This document shows, in pieces, positions 9,043 through 16,306 of a stretch of 35,574 nucleotides of DNA. The DNA is taken from positions 1 through 35,574 of the forward strand of contig CAJXOH010000016.1 of assembly GCA_913057895.1 (NCBI GenBank). Direction: 5' to 3'. The position numbers were made by a program, and so were the translations under genes. The DNA comes from an uncultured Bacteroidota bacterium. Its GTDB lineage: Bacteria; Bacteroidota; Rhodothermia; Balneolales; Balneolaceae. Below the pieces are notes generated by a model that was not told the DNA's origin, did not search any database, and saw only the letters and a list, made by a program, of their open reading frames with translations. Within the stretch, counting starts at the first letter, position 1. Each line of letters begins with the position of its first letter.

Positions 9043-9450
9043 ATGATACAACGGATTCAGTCATTATGGCTCTTACTTGCAGCAGCGATTAATCCATTGA
9101 TGCTACTCACACCCATGCCAGAGCGCATGGCTGCAGACCCAGCCATTTGGATATACTGGGCTCCTATATCTATGTTAGCATTGGCTTCGTTTGCGTTAAT
9201 AATGGCAATTCTTCTATTCAAAAAGCCTGGAATACAACTTCAAGTCATTCGTATTGGTACTCTTTCGCTCGCAGGGGTGTTGGCGTTTGAAGTTGCGATT
9301 TTATTCTCGCTAGGTGGAATTGGTCCATATTTATGGGATGAAGCGATTGCACCTATCATCACCGGTGCTAGTCTTGCTCTGGCCTATTTGGGACGACGAG
9401 CTGTACTCTCAGATCAGCAATTACTTGCCTCTGTCGACCGACTTCGGTAG
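9043..9450 (+). CDS. DUF4293 family membrane protein
   Basis: This is a 135-aa protein starting MIQRIQSLWLLLAAAINP, the hallmark opening of DUF4293, a Bacteroidota-associated family of four-helix membrane proteins with unknown function. Four hydrophobic segments can be seen (about residues 7-25, 36-58, 68-90 and 95-115). It follows the RND pump by 52 bp and precedes an EamA transporter by 12 bp on the same strand. It is probably co-transcribed with the latter. Nothing in the sequence suggests a direct role in efflux. Confidence 0.8.
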   Translation: MIQRIQSLWLLLAAAINPLMLLTPMPERMAADPAIWIYWAPISMLALASFALIMAILLFKKPGIQLQVIRIGTLSLAGVLAFEVAILFSLGGIGPYLWDEAIAPIITGASLALAYLGRRAVLSDQQLLASVDRLR

Positions 9451-9462
9451 GGAACGTGCCTT

Positions 9463-10377
9463 GTGAAACCGACGCAATCCGCAACACCCCCTCTCTGGGT
9501 TCCATTTTTTCTTGGTCTTGGAATTCTCTCTTTTGGATTTTCTCCCATATTTGTTCGATGGGCAGGTGAAACAGACCCCTATTTTTTAGCAGCAGGTCGA
9601 CTTGGAATTGCGTGGGCACTATTGCTACCGTTTTGGTTGAGGCAAGGCATATCATTACCCAAGCTAAAGCGTGAAAAAGGGGTTGAGCCATGGGCAATTT
9701 TATTGTCAGGAGCCCTGCTTGGTGCACATCTAGTTCTATTTATTTCCTCTATTCAGTTTACGAGCGTCGCTTCAGCAACCGTTCTTGTGACCATGCACCC
9801 GATCCTCTTCATTGTCTTAGAGAGTGTCATATTTAAACATCAGTTTAGTTGGCGTGTTTGGGTAGGTGTATGTACCGCGCTATCTGGTACGTTGCTCCTA
9901 ACGATAGGCTCTGAAGGGGATGTTCTCGCACTAAATGATGGGCAACCGCTTCTTGGTAATGGTTTAGCGTTCAGTGCAGCGATATTATTCGCGTTTTATT
10001 TTCTAATTGGTCGCTCTGTTCGCCAGAAGTCTTCTTGGCTTGACTATGTGTTTTATGTCTATGGTGCAGCATTTTTGACAGCCACAATTCTTTTTATGCT
10101 CTTGGCAGAGTCTCATTCAGGCTTTGGAGGTACCGCTTGGCTGATGGTTGTCTTGTTGGCTGTTGGCCCCACGATTATCGGCCATGGTTCTTTGAACTTT
10201 GCTGTGAGGTATTATTCAGCGACGGCTCTCTCTACACTAATTTTAGCAGAAGCGGTGTTAGCAACCTTATTGGCCTATTTTCTATTCCAGGAAATCCCAT
10301 CTGCATTAACCGTAGGAGGTATGGTGGTCATTATGGGAGGTATTAGCCTGACGTGGAGTACGCGCTCTTCAACATAA
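9463..10377 (+). CDS. EamA/DMT-family transporter
   Basis: This is a 304-aa protein with ten predicted membrane helices in two EamA repeats (about residues 15-145 and 165-300). FSPIFVRWAGETDPYFLAAGR and the second-repeat LSTLILAEAVLATLLAYFLF are typical of the RhaT/YdcZ-like drug/metabolite exporters. The substrate is not predictable. Translation starts at GTG 9463, 12 bp after the DUF4293 gene. The last 35 bp overlap the 3' end of the convergent phosphatase gene, so there is no space for a normal intergenic terminator. Confidence 0.85.
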   Translation: MKPTQSATPPLWVPFFLGLGILSFGFSPIFVRWAGETDPYFLAAGRLGIAWALLLPFWLRQGISLPKLKREKGVEPWAILLSGALLGAHLVLFISSIQFTSVASATVLVTMHPILFIVLESVIFKHQFSWRVWVGVCTALSGTLLLTIGSEGDVLALNDGQPLLGNGLAFSAAILFAFYFLIGRSVRQKSSWLDYVFYVYGAAFLTATILFMLLAESHSGFGGTAWLMVVLLAVGPTIIGHGSLNFAVRYYSATALSTLILAEAVLATLLAYFLFQEIPSALTVGGMVVIMGGISLTWSTRSST

Positions 10378-11638
10378 CCAAGGTCTGATCGTCAGCCTGT
10401 TCATGCGTGACCTGAGTCTGGTAGAATCTGATAAATTCATCCACTATGCTTTGTGAGGTTGCTTGCAAAGGGCTTTTCCCAATGACCTCTACTAGCCACT
10501 TCCCGCAACGCTCTTCCCCTACACTGTTTGGCTCAACACCAAGCGGTTTTTGAATCTCTTGCTCCAACACACCGTCTGTAACCCAACACATACTATCACG
10601 AGGAGCCATCATAATAGTGTGACTCCATTGGCTAGAATGGTTCGGATCCCACTCCATAACCCCTAATAAGGGTGCGGAAGAGGGTAATGATCGTAAATGA
10701 AATGGCTCGTTTAATGATGCACTATCCTTTAGAGATTCACTACCATCAGTATCAGAATACTGTATGAGATATCCAGCAGGATGGCCCGCATTTACATAGG
10801 TTATTTGTGCACCTCGCTCTGACGAAGAGGGCTTTTGCACCTCCAAAAACGCAGCTGTTACAAATGTATCGGAGGGTGTACTCGAAAGAAGCTGCTGATT
10901 CATTGCATGAGCAATTTCATCGACACTTGTCCCTCTTTTTGCCAGATACTGAAACAACGCCTGTACACTGGACATTAGTAAGGCTCCAGGAATGCCTTTG
11001 CCAGCCCCATCTGCAATCATTATGACGAGTCGATCATTTGTGGAATCCTCCATGATGTCGATCACGTCACCTCCAACTTCCTTCGCTGAAACATGTGCCC
11101 ATGCTATATCCCAGGAATCATATTGTCTATCATGGTCTGGTAATAACGATGATTGGATAGATCGCGCTATGGTCAACTCGTTTTGAATGGACTGTTGTTC
11201 CACCTCAATTTGTTGCAATCGAATGGTATCAATCGATTGAAGGCACAACTGGGTGAGTGTCTTAATAAATCGAAGTTCTGTTGGTTGAAACTCACCATCG
11301 TTTATATGATCAAAAATCGAAAGTGTACCCTTAAAGGTTTTTTGAGTAGTTGACTCACCTGACCCAAACTCAATATGTTGAGGCTTTTTGGAGAATAGTT
11401 GGTCCGGATCTTTCTTTAGGCCATGAGAGACAAGAATTTCTTTGTGGCCACCATCGTGCCGTGTTAATGAAAATGCACGAATCCCAAGCTGTCCCATTAA
11501 TGTGTACTTATAAATCTTAAGGACACCCTGCTCTGTTTTTTGAGCATGAAGACTAGTGATAGCCTCGGTCAAGGAGACGAGCTCACTCTCTTTGCGGTCT
11601 AACTCTCTGTTTGGATCAACGGGTTTGGATGGTGACAT
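10343..11638 (-). CDS. PP2C-type serine phosphatase (RsbU/SpoIIE family) with GAF-like sensor
   Basis: This is a 431-aa protein. The N-terminal half (about residues 20-150) looks like a GAF sensor domain. A short coiled linker (QQIEVEQQSIQNELTIARSI) leads to a SpoIIE-type PP2C domain (about 190-428). The metal-binding motifs are KEVGGDVIDI, IADGAGKGIPGALLMSS, WVTDGVLEQ and ADDQTLVML. Enzymes of this class dephosphorylate STAS anti-anti-sigma proteins and so reset a partner-switching pathway. It is the last gene after STAS and HATPase genes on the same strand, so the substrate is probably the STAS protein at 12097-12456. The signal sensed by the GAF domain is unknown. Its 3' end overlaps the convergent EamA gene by 35 bp. 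Confidence 0.88.
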   Translation of the reverse strand: MSPSKPVDPNRELDRKESELVSLTEAITSLHAQKTEQGVLKIYKYTLMGQLGIRAFSLTRHDGGHKEILVSHGLKKDPDQLFSKKPQHIEFGSGESTTQKTFKGTLSIFDHINDGEFQPTELRFIKTLTQLCLQSIDTIRLQQIEVEQQSIQNELTIARSIQSSLLPDHDRQYDSWDIAWAHVSAKEVGGDVIDIMEDSTNDRLVIMIADGAGKGIPGALLMSSVQALFQYLAKRGTSVDEIAHAMNQQLLSSTPSDTFVTAAFLEVQKPSSSERGAQITYVNAGHPAGYLIQYSDTDGSESLKDSASLNEPFHLRSLPSSAPLLGVMEWDPNHSSQWSHTIMMAPRDSMCWVTDGVLEQEIQKPLGVEPNSVGEERCGKWLVEVIGKSPLQATSQSIVDEFIRFYQTQVTHEQADDQTLVMLKSAYSTSG

Positions 11639-11661
11639 CCTTGAAGAGTTTAGGAAATGGG

Positions 11662-12096
11662 TTATGTTCGATCGAAGTGAAGAATAGCTCGGTGTGCACC
11701 AGATTTGCTACGTTCAAATGCTACTTGATCCGCTAAATGCTCCATAATAAATACACCCATTCCCCCTGTTCGTCGCTGATCTAACGTTGCATTAGGATCA
11801 AAAGGGGTATAGGTAGAAGGGTCAAAAGGGGTACCTGTATGCTCAATGACCACAGCAATGCTTGAGGAAGTGACCTGAATCTCTAGGCCAATGGTCTTGG
11901 AGGCATCCTCTCTATAGGCGTGTTTCACAGTATTTGTGAAAAGCTCGTCCGTGGCAAGGATGATATTATGGAGTAAATCCTTTGAAGGTGAAGGATCCAG
12001 TGGTACGAGACTCGACTCTAGGAGTGCACGAACGTCACTGCAATGGCTTCGTTTAGCTGAAAATGTAGTCTTTACGTGGTGTTGAAGTGCTGTCAT
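11662..12096 (-). CDS. RsbW-like anti-sigma/switch kinase (HATPase_c)
   Basis: This is a 144-aa GHKL ATPase. The N-box reads ATDELFTNTVKHAY, the G1-like box HTGTPFDP (an Asp of the canonical motif is Glu-His here) and the G2 box GGMGVFIMEHLAD. It is the size of RsbW/SpoIIAB. In known systems such a protein phosphorylates its STAS antagonist on Ser and, when free, binds and inhibits a sigma factor or another target. Its ATG directly follows the stop codon of the STAS gene (TGAATG), so translation is probably coupled and stoichiometry fixed. No sigma factor gene is present nearby, so the output partner is unknown. Confidence 0.87.
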   Translation of the reverse strand: MTALQHHVKTTFSAKRSHCSDVRALLESSLVPLDPSPSKDLLHNIILATDELFTNTVKHAYREDASKTIGLEIQVTSSSIAVVIEHTGTPFDPSTYTPFDPNATLDQRRTGGMGVFIMEHLADQVAFERSKSGAHRAILHFDRT

Positions 12097-12456
12097 TCAT
12101 GAAGTAGACTGAAAACGTTGGTACGCTTCTTCATCAGACTCTAGAACATCGATGATCTTGCTAAACCCTAGAAGGTCAAAAACATGTTGGACGCGTTCAG
12201 AAAGATGCGTCACCTTAATATCACCACCTTCCTCACGAAAACGCTCGATATAGGCCATATAAACTCCTAATCCAGCACTTGCAATGTATTGAAGAGCTTG
12301 CCCATTGGTAATGACCTTGTATTTTTTCTTTTCGAGAAGCTTCTCGAATTCTTCTTCCAATACAACAGCTGTTTGGGCATCAAGTTCACCCTGAAGCTTT
12401 ACAGTTGTCACACCATCATGAGTATGGGATGTGGTTTGGAAGGAGTCCATTGCCAT
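12097..12456 (-). CDS. STAS-domain anti-anti-sigma factor
   Basis: This is a STAS protein of about 119 aa, almost entirely one domain. VTTVKLQGELDAQTA forms the first strands, and IASAGLGVYMAY corresponds to the DSSGLG motif. The Ser of that motif aligns with the phosphorylated Ser of SpoIIAA. A C-terminal helix follows LLGFSKIIDVLES. It should bind the HATPase switch kinase when unphosphorylated. ATG 12456 is preferred over a TTG at 12468, because the latter would overlap the upstream SPOR gene; ATG 12450 is also possible. The two next genes encode its likely kinase and phosphatase. Confidence 0.87.
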   Translation of the reverse strand: MAMDSFQTTSHTHDGVTTVKLQGELDAQTAVVLEEEFEKLLEKKKYKVITNGQALQYIASAGLGVYMAYIERFREEGGDIKVTHLSERVQHVFDLLGFSKIIDVLESDEEAYQRFQSTS

Positions 12457-12461
12457 GATTG

Positions 12462-12953
12462 CTACCAATCAATCGTTGCAGCATCATCAAGATGGTACAC
12501 CCATCCTTCGGTACTATGATCATCCATGAGAAGTGTAACGGCTTTAGAAGCATCCGGCTCGGTTGCAAATCGGCCCAGTCTAACACGATACCAAATCTCC
12601 CCTGTAGACTCATCCCCAACTTCAATCACACTAGCGTTCTCAAAACCTGCATTCACCCAATATGATTGCATGGTTTCCGCTTTTTCAGCAGATCGCCAGG
12701 CAGAAAGTTGAACAACAAACATTCCTTCTTCATCATAGGATAATGTGGTACGCTCTGCCTCAACCTGTTGACGTAGAGCTTCTTGCCGAGCCGCCTCTTC
12801 AGCACGAGCAACAGCTTGAAGAGAATCCTCGCGAGCTTGTTCTATGGCTGCGAGCTCTTCTGGAGTGGGGGTAGATTCACTTGCTGGTTGATCACACTGT
12901 GTTAGTGTAAAGATTAAACCAACAGTCAATGGGAGTAAATAATAGGTCTTCAT
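12462..12953 (-). CDS. SPOR-domain lipoprotein
   Basis: This is a 163-aa lipoprotein with lipobox LTQC (Cys20). A Glu/Ala/Arg-rich helical stalk spans about residues 30-75 and contains EEAARQEALRQQVEAERT. A C-terminal SPOR domain spans about 78-155 (FVVQLSAWRSAEKAE, IWYRVRLGRF). SPOR domains bind denuded glycan strands, usually at division sites, so this is a candidate cell-envelope or septal protein. It lies upstream of the partner-switching genes on the same strand, with a 5-bp gap to the STAS gene, which suggests that the envelope protein and the stress module are co-expressed. A functional link is an inference. Confidence 0.85.
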   Translation of the reverse strand: MKTYYLLPLTVGLIFTLTQCDQPASESTPTPEELAAIEQAREDSLQAVARAEEAARQEALRQQVEAERTTLSYDEEGMFVVQLSAWRSAEKAETMQSYWVNAGFENASVIEVGDESTGEIWYRVRLGRFATEPDASKAVTLLMDDHSTEGWVYHLDDAATIDW

Positions 12954-12973
12954 TCTATTTCATCTTGGGTTGA

Positions 12974-13008
12974 TATAAAAAGAGGCGTAGTCAATGACCC
13001 GCCTCTTT
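12974..13008 (-). terminator. Rho-independent terminator after the OmpA lipoprotein gene
   Basis: On the minus strand a perfect 9-bp stem AAAGAGGCG/CGCCTCTTT (13008-13000 with 12987-12979) encloses a 12-base loop and is followed by TTTTTATA (from 12982). It begins 27 bp after the OmpA stop codon. The next gene on this strand starts only about 22 bases after the T-run, so this site may act as a leaky terminator that sets a lower level for the SPOR-STAS-kinase-phosphatase genes. Confidence 0.8.
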
Positions 13009-13034
13009 CAAAAATCGATAATTCAGACTACAGA

Positions 13035-13913
13035 TTAAAACGGGTGAACCGGTGCTGATTCTGCTCGTCGGTTTTTCTCACAACCTGGCGTGTTGGCATC
13101 TTTTTCAGATTCCATACATGGTACAGGAGCTTTTCCGAGTCCACGAGATTCAATTCGGTCTTCGCTAACACCATTGTTTCTGTAGAAATCAACGACTGCG
13201 TTAGCACGACGTAGAGAGAGACGCAAGTTATACTGATCGCCACCTACATGATCTGTGTATGCATCTACTTGAACATCAACAGCAGGCGCAGCAAGAAGTT
13301 TTTCAACATTATTCGCTAGTGCCTGAGCTGCCTCGTCTGAAATGTCTGAACGGTCAAATCCGAAGTAAATAGTTGCCATGTCGCGGACACGTCCTGGATC
13401 AGATGCGTCATTTGGATCGGTACCATTTGCAATTTCATCCGCATCACTGTACTCATCACCATCCGTATCAGGACTTAGTGGGTTGGTATTGTACTGAGTA
13501 ACTTCCTGACCATCGGTAAGACCATCCCCATCCGTATCTGCATTGAGTGGGTCTGTGTTGTGGTCATTTACTTCAGCACCATCCATGAGTCCATCGCCAT
13601 CGCTGTCTGCAGCAAGAGGGTCGGTATTGTAAGAATTTACCTCTTCGCCATCAGAGAGCCCATCCTCATCCGTGTCAGCACTCAAAGGGTCCGTAGAGTA
13701 TTCATTCACTTCTTCTCCATCGGTAAGGCCATCCCCATCCGTATCTGGATTCAAAGGATCAGTGTTGTGAATATTTGTCTCATTTACATCTGTGAGGCCA
13801 TCTCCATCTGTATCAATAGTTGCTGGATCAACCTTGTTGGAAGCACAGCTAGATAGAACAACGGCTAATGCCACGAGAGTGAGAAATTTTGGAAAAAGTT
13901 TTGTCGTTTTCAT
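13035..13913 (-). CDS. OmpA-family lipoprotein with thrombospondin type 3 repeats
   Basis: This is a 292-aa outer-membrane lipoprotein. The signal ends in lipobox LSSC (Cys23). Residues 34-174 are six acidic calcium-binding repeats of the TSP3 form DTDGDGLTDGEEVN, five of them exactly 23 residues long. Residues about 180-290 are an OmpA C-terminal peptidoglycan-binding domain (ATIYFGFDRSDIS, DAYTDHVGGDQYNLRLSLRR), with the diaminopimelate-binding Asp and Arg kept. The last segment has two Cys that could pair. It should tether the outer membrane to peptidoglycan through a calcium-stiffened arm. It has its own terminator downstream and a candidate promoter upstream. Confidence 0.92.
   Translation of the reverse strand: MKTTKLFPKFLTLVALAVVLSSCASNKVDPATIDTDGDGLTDVNETNIHNTDPLNPDTDGDGLTDGEEVNEYSTDPLSADTDEDGLSDGEEVNSYNTDPLAADSDGDGLMDGAEVNDHNTDPLNADTDGDGLTDGQEVTQYNTNPLSPDTDGDEYSDADEIANGTDPNDASDPGRVRDMATIYFGFDRSDISDEAAQALANNVEKLLAAPAVDVQVDAYTDHVGGDQYNLRLSLRRANAVVDFYRNNGVSEDRIESRGLGKAPVPCMESEKDANTPGCEKNRRAESAPVHPF
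13404..13814 (-). repeat. 69-bp coding tandem repeats (TSP3 region)
   Basis: Five consecutive 69-bp units (13814-13470) and a shorter sixth (to about 13404) encode the calcium-binding repeats of the OmpA-like lipoprotein. The units share long identical stretches, so the array could expand or contract by recombination in multiples of 23 codons without breaking the frame. This is a coding repeat, not a CRISPR array. Confidence 0.85.
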
Positions 13914-13957
13914 GAACGTACGTCAATAGTTTGTTTTAAGTACACTTAACAGCATAC

Positions 13958-13989
13958 GGAAGTTACGCAACTGAATCAGTCTGAACAAA
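13958..13989 (-). promoter_or_regulatory. Weak candidate promoter of the OmpA lipoprotein gene
   Basis: On the minus strand TTTG (13989-13986), a 20-base spacer and TAACTTCC (13965-13958) resemble the Bacteroidota -33/-7 pair. Only TA and TT of the -7 element fit. Initiation would fall about 40 bases before the start codon. This is the best site I see in the 137-bp gap, but it is not strong. Confidence 0.3.
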
Positions 13990-14032
13990 TGTTTAGATGG
14001 CTTGAATGTCTACCTTTTCCGCCGAAAGATTG

Positions 14033-14040
14033 TATCTTTG
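14033..14040 (+). promoter_or_regulatory. Candidate -7 promoter element of tRNA-Ala/SRP RNA
   Basis: TATCTTTG is a full match to the Bacteroidota TAnnTTTG element. It ends 10 bases before the tRNA, so transcription would start a few bases upstream of the mature 5' end. I see no clear TTTG at -33. Confidence 0.5.
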
Positions 14041-14050
14041 GGATTCGTTT

Positions 14051-14124
14051 GGGGCTATAGCTCAGCTGGCTAGAGCGTCGCGCTGGCAGCGCGAAGGTCT
14101 GGGGTTCGAATCCCCATAGCTCCA
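14051..14124 (+). tRNA. tRNA-Ala (anticodon GGC)
   Basis: A full 74-nt cloverleaf can be drawn. The acceptor stem is GGGGCTA/TAGCTCC with the G3:U70 wobble pair that marks alanine tRNAs. The D arm is GCTC/GAGC, the anticodon stem TCGCG/CGCGA has loop CTGGCAG (GGC in the middle), and the T arm is TGGGG/CCCCA with TTCGAAT. The discriminator is A14124. The 3' CCA is not encoded. The SRP RNA gene follows after 13 bases on the same strand. Confidence 0.97.
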
Positions 14125-14137
14125 CAAATGAAGAATC

Positions 14138-14237
14138 GGGGGCAAGTTTCATACAGCCAGCTCCCTCTGAAGTCCGTCAGGGTCGGAAGGCAGCAGCGGT
14201 AGGAGGTCGTAGCGGCGTGATATGAAGTGCTTGCCCC
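14138..14237 (+). ncRNA. ffs: Signal recognition particle RNA, small bacterial 4.5S type
   Basis: The apical SRP motif GTCAGGGTCGGAAGGCAGCAGC (around 14180-14201) contains the GGAA tetraloop and the asymmetric and symmetric internal loops that bind Ffh. The ends pair as GGGGCAAG (14139-14146) with CTTGCCCC (14230-14237), closing a hairpin of about 100 nt, the usual size of the small SRP RNA without an Alu domain. With Ffh and FtsY it targets membrane proteins to the translocon. It is immediately downstream of tRNA-Ala and probably shares its promoter. Confidence 0.93.
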
Positions 14238-14244
14238 TTTTTTT
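14230..14244 (+). terminator. Terminator formed by the SRP RNA closing stem and T-run
   Basis: The 3' strand of the SRP RNA closing helix (CTTGCCCC) runs directly into seven T residues (14238-14244). This makes an intrinsic terminator for the tRNA-Ala/SRP transcript. The phosphatase gene starts about 80 bases further on. Confidence 0.75.
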
Positions 14245-14266
14245 CTTGCAATTCCTATGTAGTGAC

Positions 14267-14332
14267 CTGAACTCATGTTCAGAGATTCTAACTGAACTCA
14301 TGTTCAGAGGTTTTTAACTAAACTCATGTTCA
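14267..14332 (+). repeat. Three tandem TGAAC-TCAT-GTTCA dyads at the ppx start
   Basis: TGAACTCATGTTCA occurs at 14268-14281 and 14293-14306, and TAAACTCATGTTCA at 14319-14332, spaced 25 and 26 bp. Copies 1 and 2 are flanked by C and GAG, giving the unit CTGAACTCATGTTCAGAG. Each is an inverted repeat with 5-base arms (4 intact in copy 3) and matches GAAC-N4-GTTC, the form of the Gram-positive-type LexA box. Each also contains an ATG: copy 1 opens a 6-codon ORF (14275-14295), copy 2 a 5-codon ORF (14300-14317), and copy 3 the phosphatase gene itself. Confidence 0.85.
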
Positions 14333-15969
14333 CACCTACCCGTACAAATAGCTCTTCACTGCAAAACGCTTTTTTGAACAGCCATCCATCAGAGCCTGTT
14401 CCAAATGGCTCCTCAAAACGGTTAAAGCGAATCACGGCCATTGATTTGGGAACCAATTCGTTTCATGCAATTATCGCTGATTTATATGATGATGGACATT
14501 TTGAAATCGTTGATGCACTCAAAGAGATGGTCATAATGGCGGAAAAGGGGGTTGGTAAAAAACTTACTCCAGGCGCAATGGAGCGCGGGATTGCTGCCCT
14601 CCGAAAATTTTATAATCTGAGTGAGGGGCGTCAATCTGAAGCGATTATTGCTTATGCAACAAGTGCGGTTCGTGAAGCGACCAACGGTGGAGAGTTTATT
14701 CAGAGGGTAATCGATGAGGTTGGTCTCAAAATCAATGCGATCTCTGGCCTTATGGAGGCTGAATTAATTGCTTATGGTGTACAACATGGAGTAACAATTG
14801 GATCTACACCAGTACTTATGGCCGATATTGGTGGGGGGAGTGTTGAATTTATCGTGGGTACACAGGATACCACCTCCTATCTCACAAGCAAAAAAATTGG
14901 CGTTGCGCGTCTAGCTGCCATGTTTTTGGAGAATGACCCGATTACTCCAACTGAAGTTGAAGCCATTCAAGAGTACATCGAGAAAACCCTTGATCCCATG
15001 CAGCAACAAATAGGACGACTCCCTAGTGGTTTGATGATTGGGTCTAGTGGAACATATCAGACCATCGCTGCAATGATTGACGCCCGCCGCCCCAACGGTC
15101 ATGGAGGTGTCATTACCAATGAGTTTGAGTTTACATGGACAGAGTTCAAGGCGCTATTCGATGAGTTTTTATATCTACCGAAGAAAAAGCGTCTGAAAGT
15201 TCAAGGTCTCGAGGAAAAGCGATCAGAACTCATCCTTCCGGGAATGATTCTTGTACACTCCATTATGCGGATATTCAATGTGGAGCGGGTAAAAATCTCC
15301 ACACAGGCTCTCAGAGAAGGAATCCTCATTCGTTATTTCCAAAAAATGTACCCAAAGCTCACGATGTCTCCTGTGACCGAGGATCCCAGACGTGATAGCA
15401 TTATGGAGCTTGTTGTGAAGTGTAACTGGCACGAATCCCACTCTATGCAAGTGTGTAATCTTGCTTTGGAGCTCTTTGATAAACTCCATGAGGTTCTTGG
15501 ATTGGAAGAAACCGATCGTGAATTGCTAGAGTATGCAGCCATTCTACATGATATTGGGTACCATATTTCCCACAGAAAGCACCATATCCATGCCCTTTAT
15601 TTGATTCTTAATGCTGATCTTCGGGGATTTTCGGAATCGGAGATTCAGGTAATGGCACATGTCGCCCGATATCATCGTCGTTCAACACCCAAAAAACGAC
15701 ATGAGTTATATGAAGCGCTTGAGAAACCGGTCAAAAAACGTGTCCAAAAATTATCTGCAATTCTACGGGTTGCTGATGGTCTAGATCGCAGCCACTACCA
15801 AAATGTTGAGGCTATGAATGTTGGGGTGAACGACAAGGAGATTACCATTACCATTCAAACGACTTCTGACCCCGAACTTGAGCTTTGGGGTGCAAGACGA
15901 AAATCATTTCTGCTCGAGCGGGTTTCTAAACGATCGGTGTTGATAGAGGCCGAGTCAGAGCACTCATAG
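14326..15969 (+). CDS. Ppx/GppA phosphatase with C-terminal HD domain
   Basis: This is a 547-aa protein. After a polar, probably disordered N-terminal stretch of about 35 residues comes an actin-like ASKHA domain: ITAIDLGTNSFHAIIADL (phosphate-1), IAYATSAVREATNG and ADIGGGSVEFIVG. From about residue 350 to 500 there is an HD-type domain (ESHSMQVCNLALELF, YAAILHDIGYHISHRKHH). This matches exopolyphosphatase/pppGpp phosphohydrolase enzymes that degrade polyphosphate or convert pppGpp to ppGpp. Which substrate it prefers cannot be decided here. The start ATG lies inside the third upstream dyad; an in-frame TTG about 17 codons later is the alternative. The 3' end overlaps the convergent small membrane-protein gene by 44 bp. 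Confidence 0.9.
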   Translation: MFTPTRTNSSSLQNAFLNSHPSEPVPNGSSKRLKRITAIDLGTNSFHAIIADLYDDGHFEIVDALKEMVIMAEKGVGKKLTPGAMERGIAALRKFYNLSEGRQSEAIIAYATSAVREATNGGEFIQRVIDEVGLKINAISGLMEAELIAYGVQHGVTIGSTPVLMADIGGGSVEFIVGTQDTTSYLTSKKIGVARLAAMFLENDPITPTEVEAIQEYIEKTLDPMQQQIGRLPSGLMIGSSGTYQTIAAMIDARRPNGHGGVITNEFEFTWTEFKALFDEFLYLPKKKRLKVQGLEEKRSELILPGMILVHSIMRIFNVERVKISTQALREGILIRYFQKMYPKLTMSPVTEDPRRDSIMELVVKCNWHESHSMQVCNLALELFDKLHEVLGLEETDRELLEYAAILHDIGYHISHRKHHIHALYLILNADLRGFSESEIQVMAHVARYHRRSTPKKRHELYEALEKPVKKRVQKLSAILRVADGLDRSHYQNVEAMNVGVNDKEITITIQTTSDPELELWGARRKSFLLERVSKRSVLIEAESEHS

Positions 15970-16306
15970 CTGCACGGGTTCCAACGATAACCCCGGCGCT
16001 AGCTGCGGCGATGTACACAACAGTGGACCAGAATGCAAAATCAAGGGTAAGAACCCACCAAGTAGCGGGAGCTACCAAAAAAAGTAACGATAGTACCCAG
16101 TGAGCATGATCAAAAGGGAGAGGACGTCGTAAGAATCTACGAATCAGACGATACACGACAAACGCATAGGCTAGAAACCCAGCCACTACGACTCCAATCA
16201 TTGGCGCCCACAACAGTAGTATGTATGGCGTGAGCGGATGCATGAGCAAGGTTAAAATACTCGACAATACAATGGTGAATGTGATATAGGCAAAGAAGCG
16301 GTCCAT
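15926..16306 (-). CDS. Small hypothetical membrane protein (four helices)
   Basis: This is a protein of about 126 aa, starting MDRFFAYITFTIVLSSIL, with four hydrophobic segments separated by a basic loop (RLIRRFLRRPLP). I do not recognise the family. The start ATG overlaps the stop of the upstream EnvC-like gene (TAATG). This is preferred to a TTG 12 bases earlier, and it indicates coupling to the cell-wall gene. A role in envelope assembly is only suggested by context. Its last 44 bp overlap the end of the ppx gene on the other strand. Confidence 0.7.
   Translation of the reverse strand: MDRFFAYITFTIVLSSILTLLMHPLTPYILLLWAPMIGVVVAGFLAYAFVVYRLIRRFLRRPLPFDHAHWVLSLLFLVAPATWWVLTLDFAFWSTVVYIAAASAGVIVGTRAAMSALTRPLSTPIV

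Noticed and set aside
13404-13814. Possible CRISPR-like repeat array
   Set aside because: The 69-bp units are in frame and encode TSP3 calcium repeats, with no spacers and no cas genes nearby.
13560-13856. 98-codon plus-strand frame across the TSP3 repeats
   Set aside because: Its repeated peptide is just the reverse complement of the in-frame calcium repeats.
14070-14276. Minus-strand open frame of 68 codons across tRNA-Ala and the SRP RNA
   Set aside because: It is antisense to two confident RNA genes and its sequence is explained by their stems; such frames are a familiar annotation error.
14267-14332. Three spaced repeats as a mini CRISPR array
   Set aside because: The intervals are only about 11-12 bases, too short for spacers, and no cas genes are present; operator or leader repeats are a better fit.
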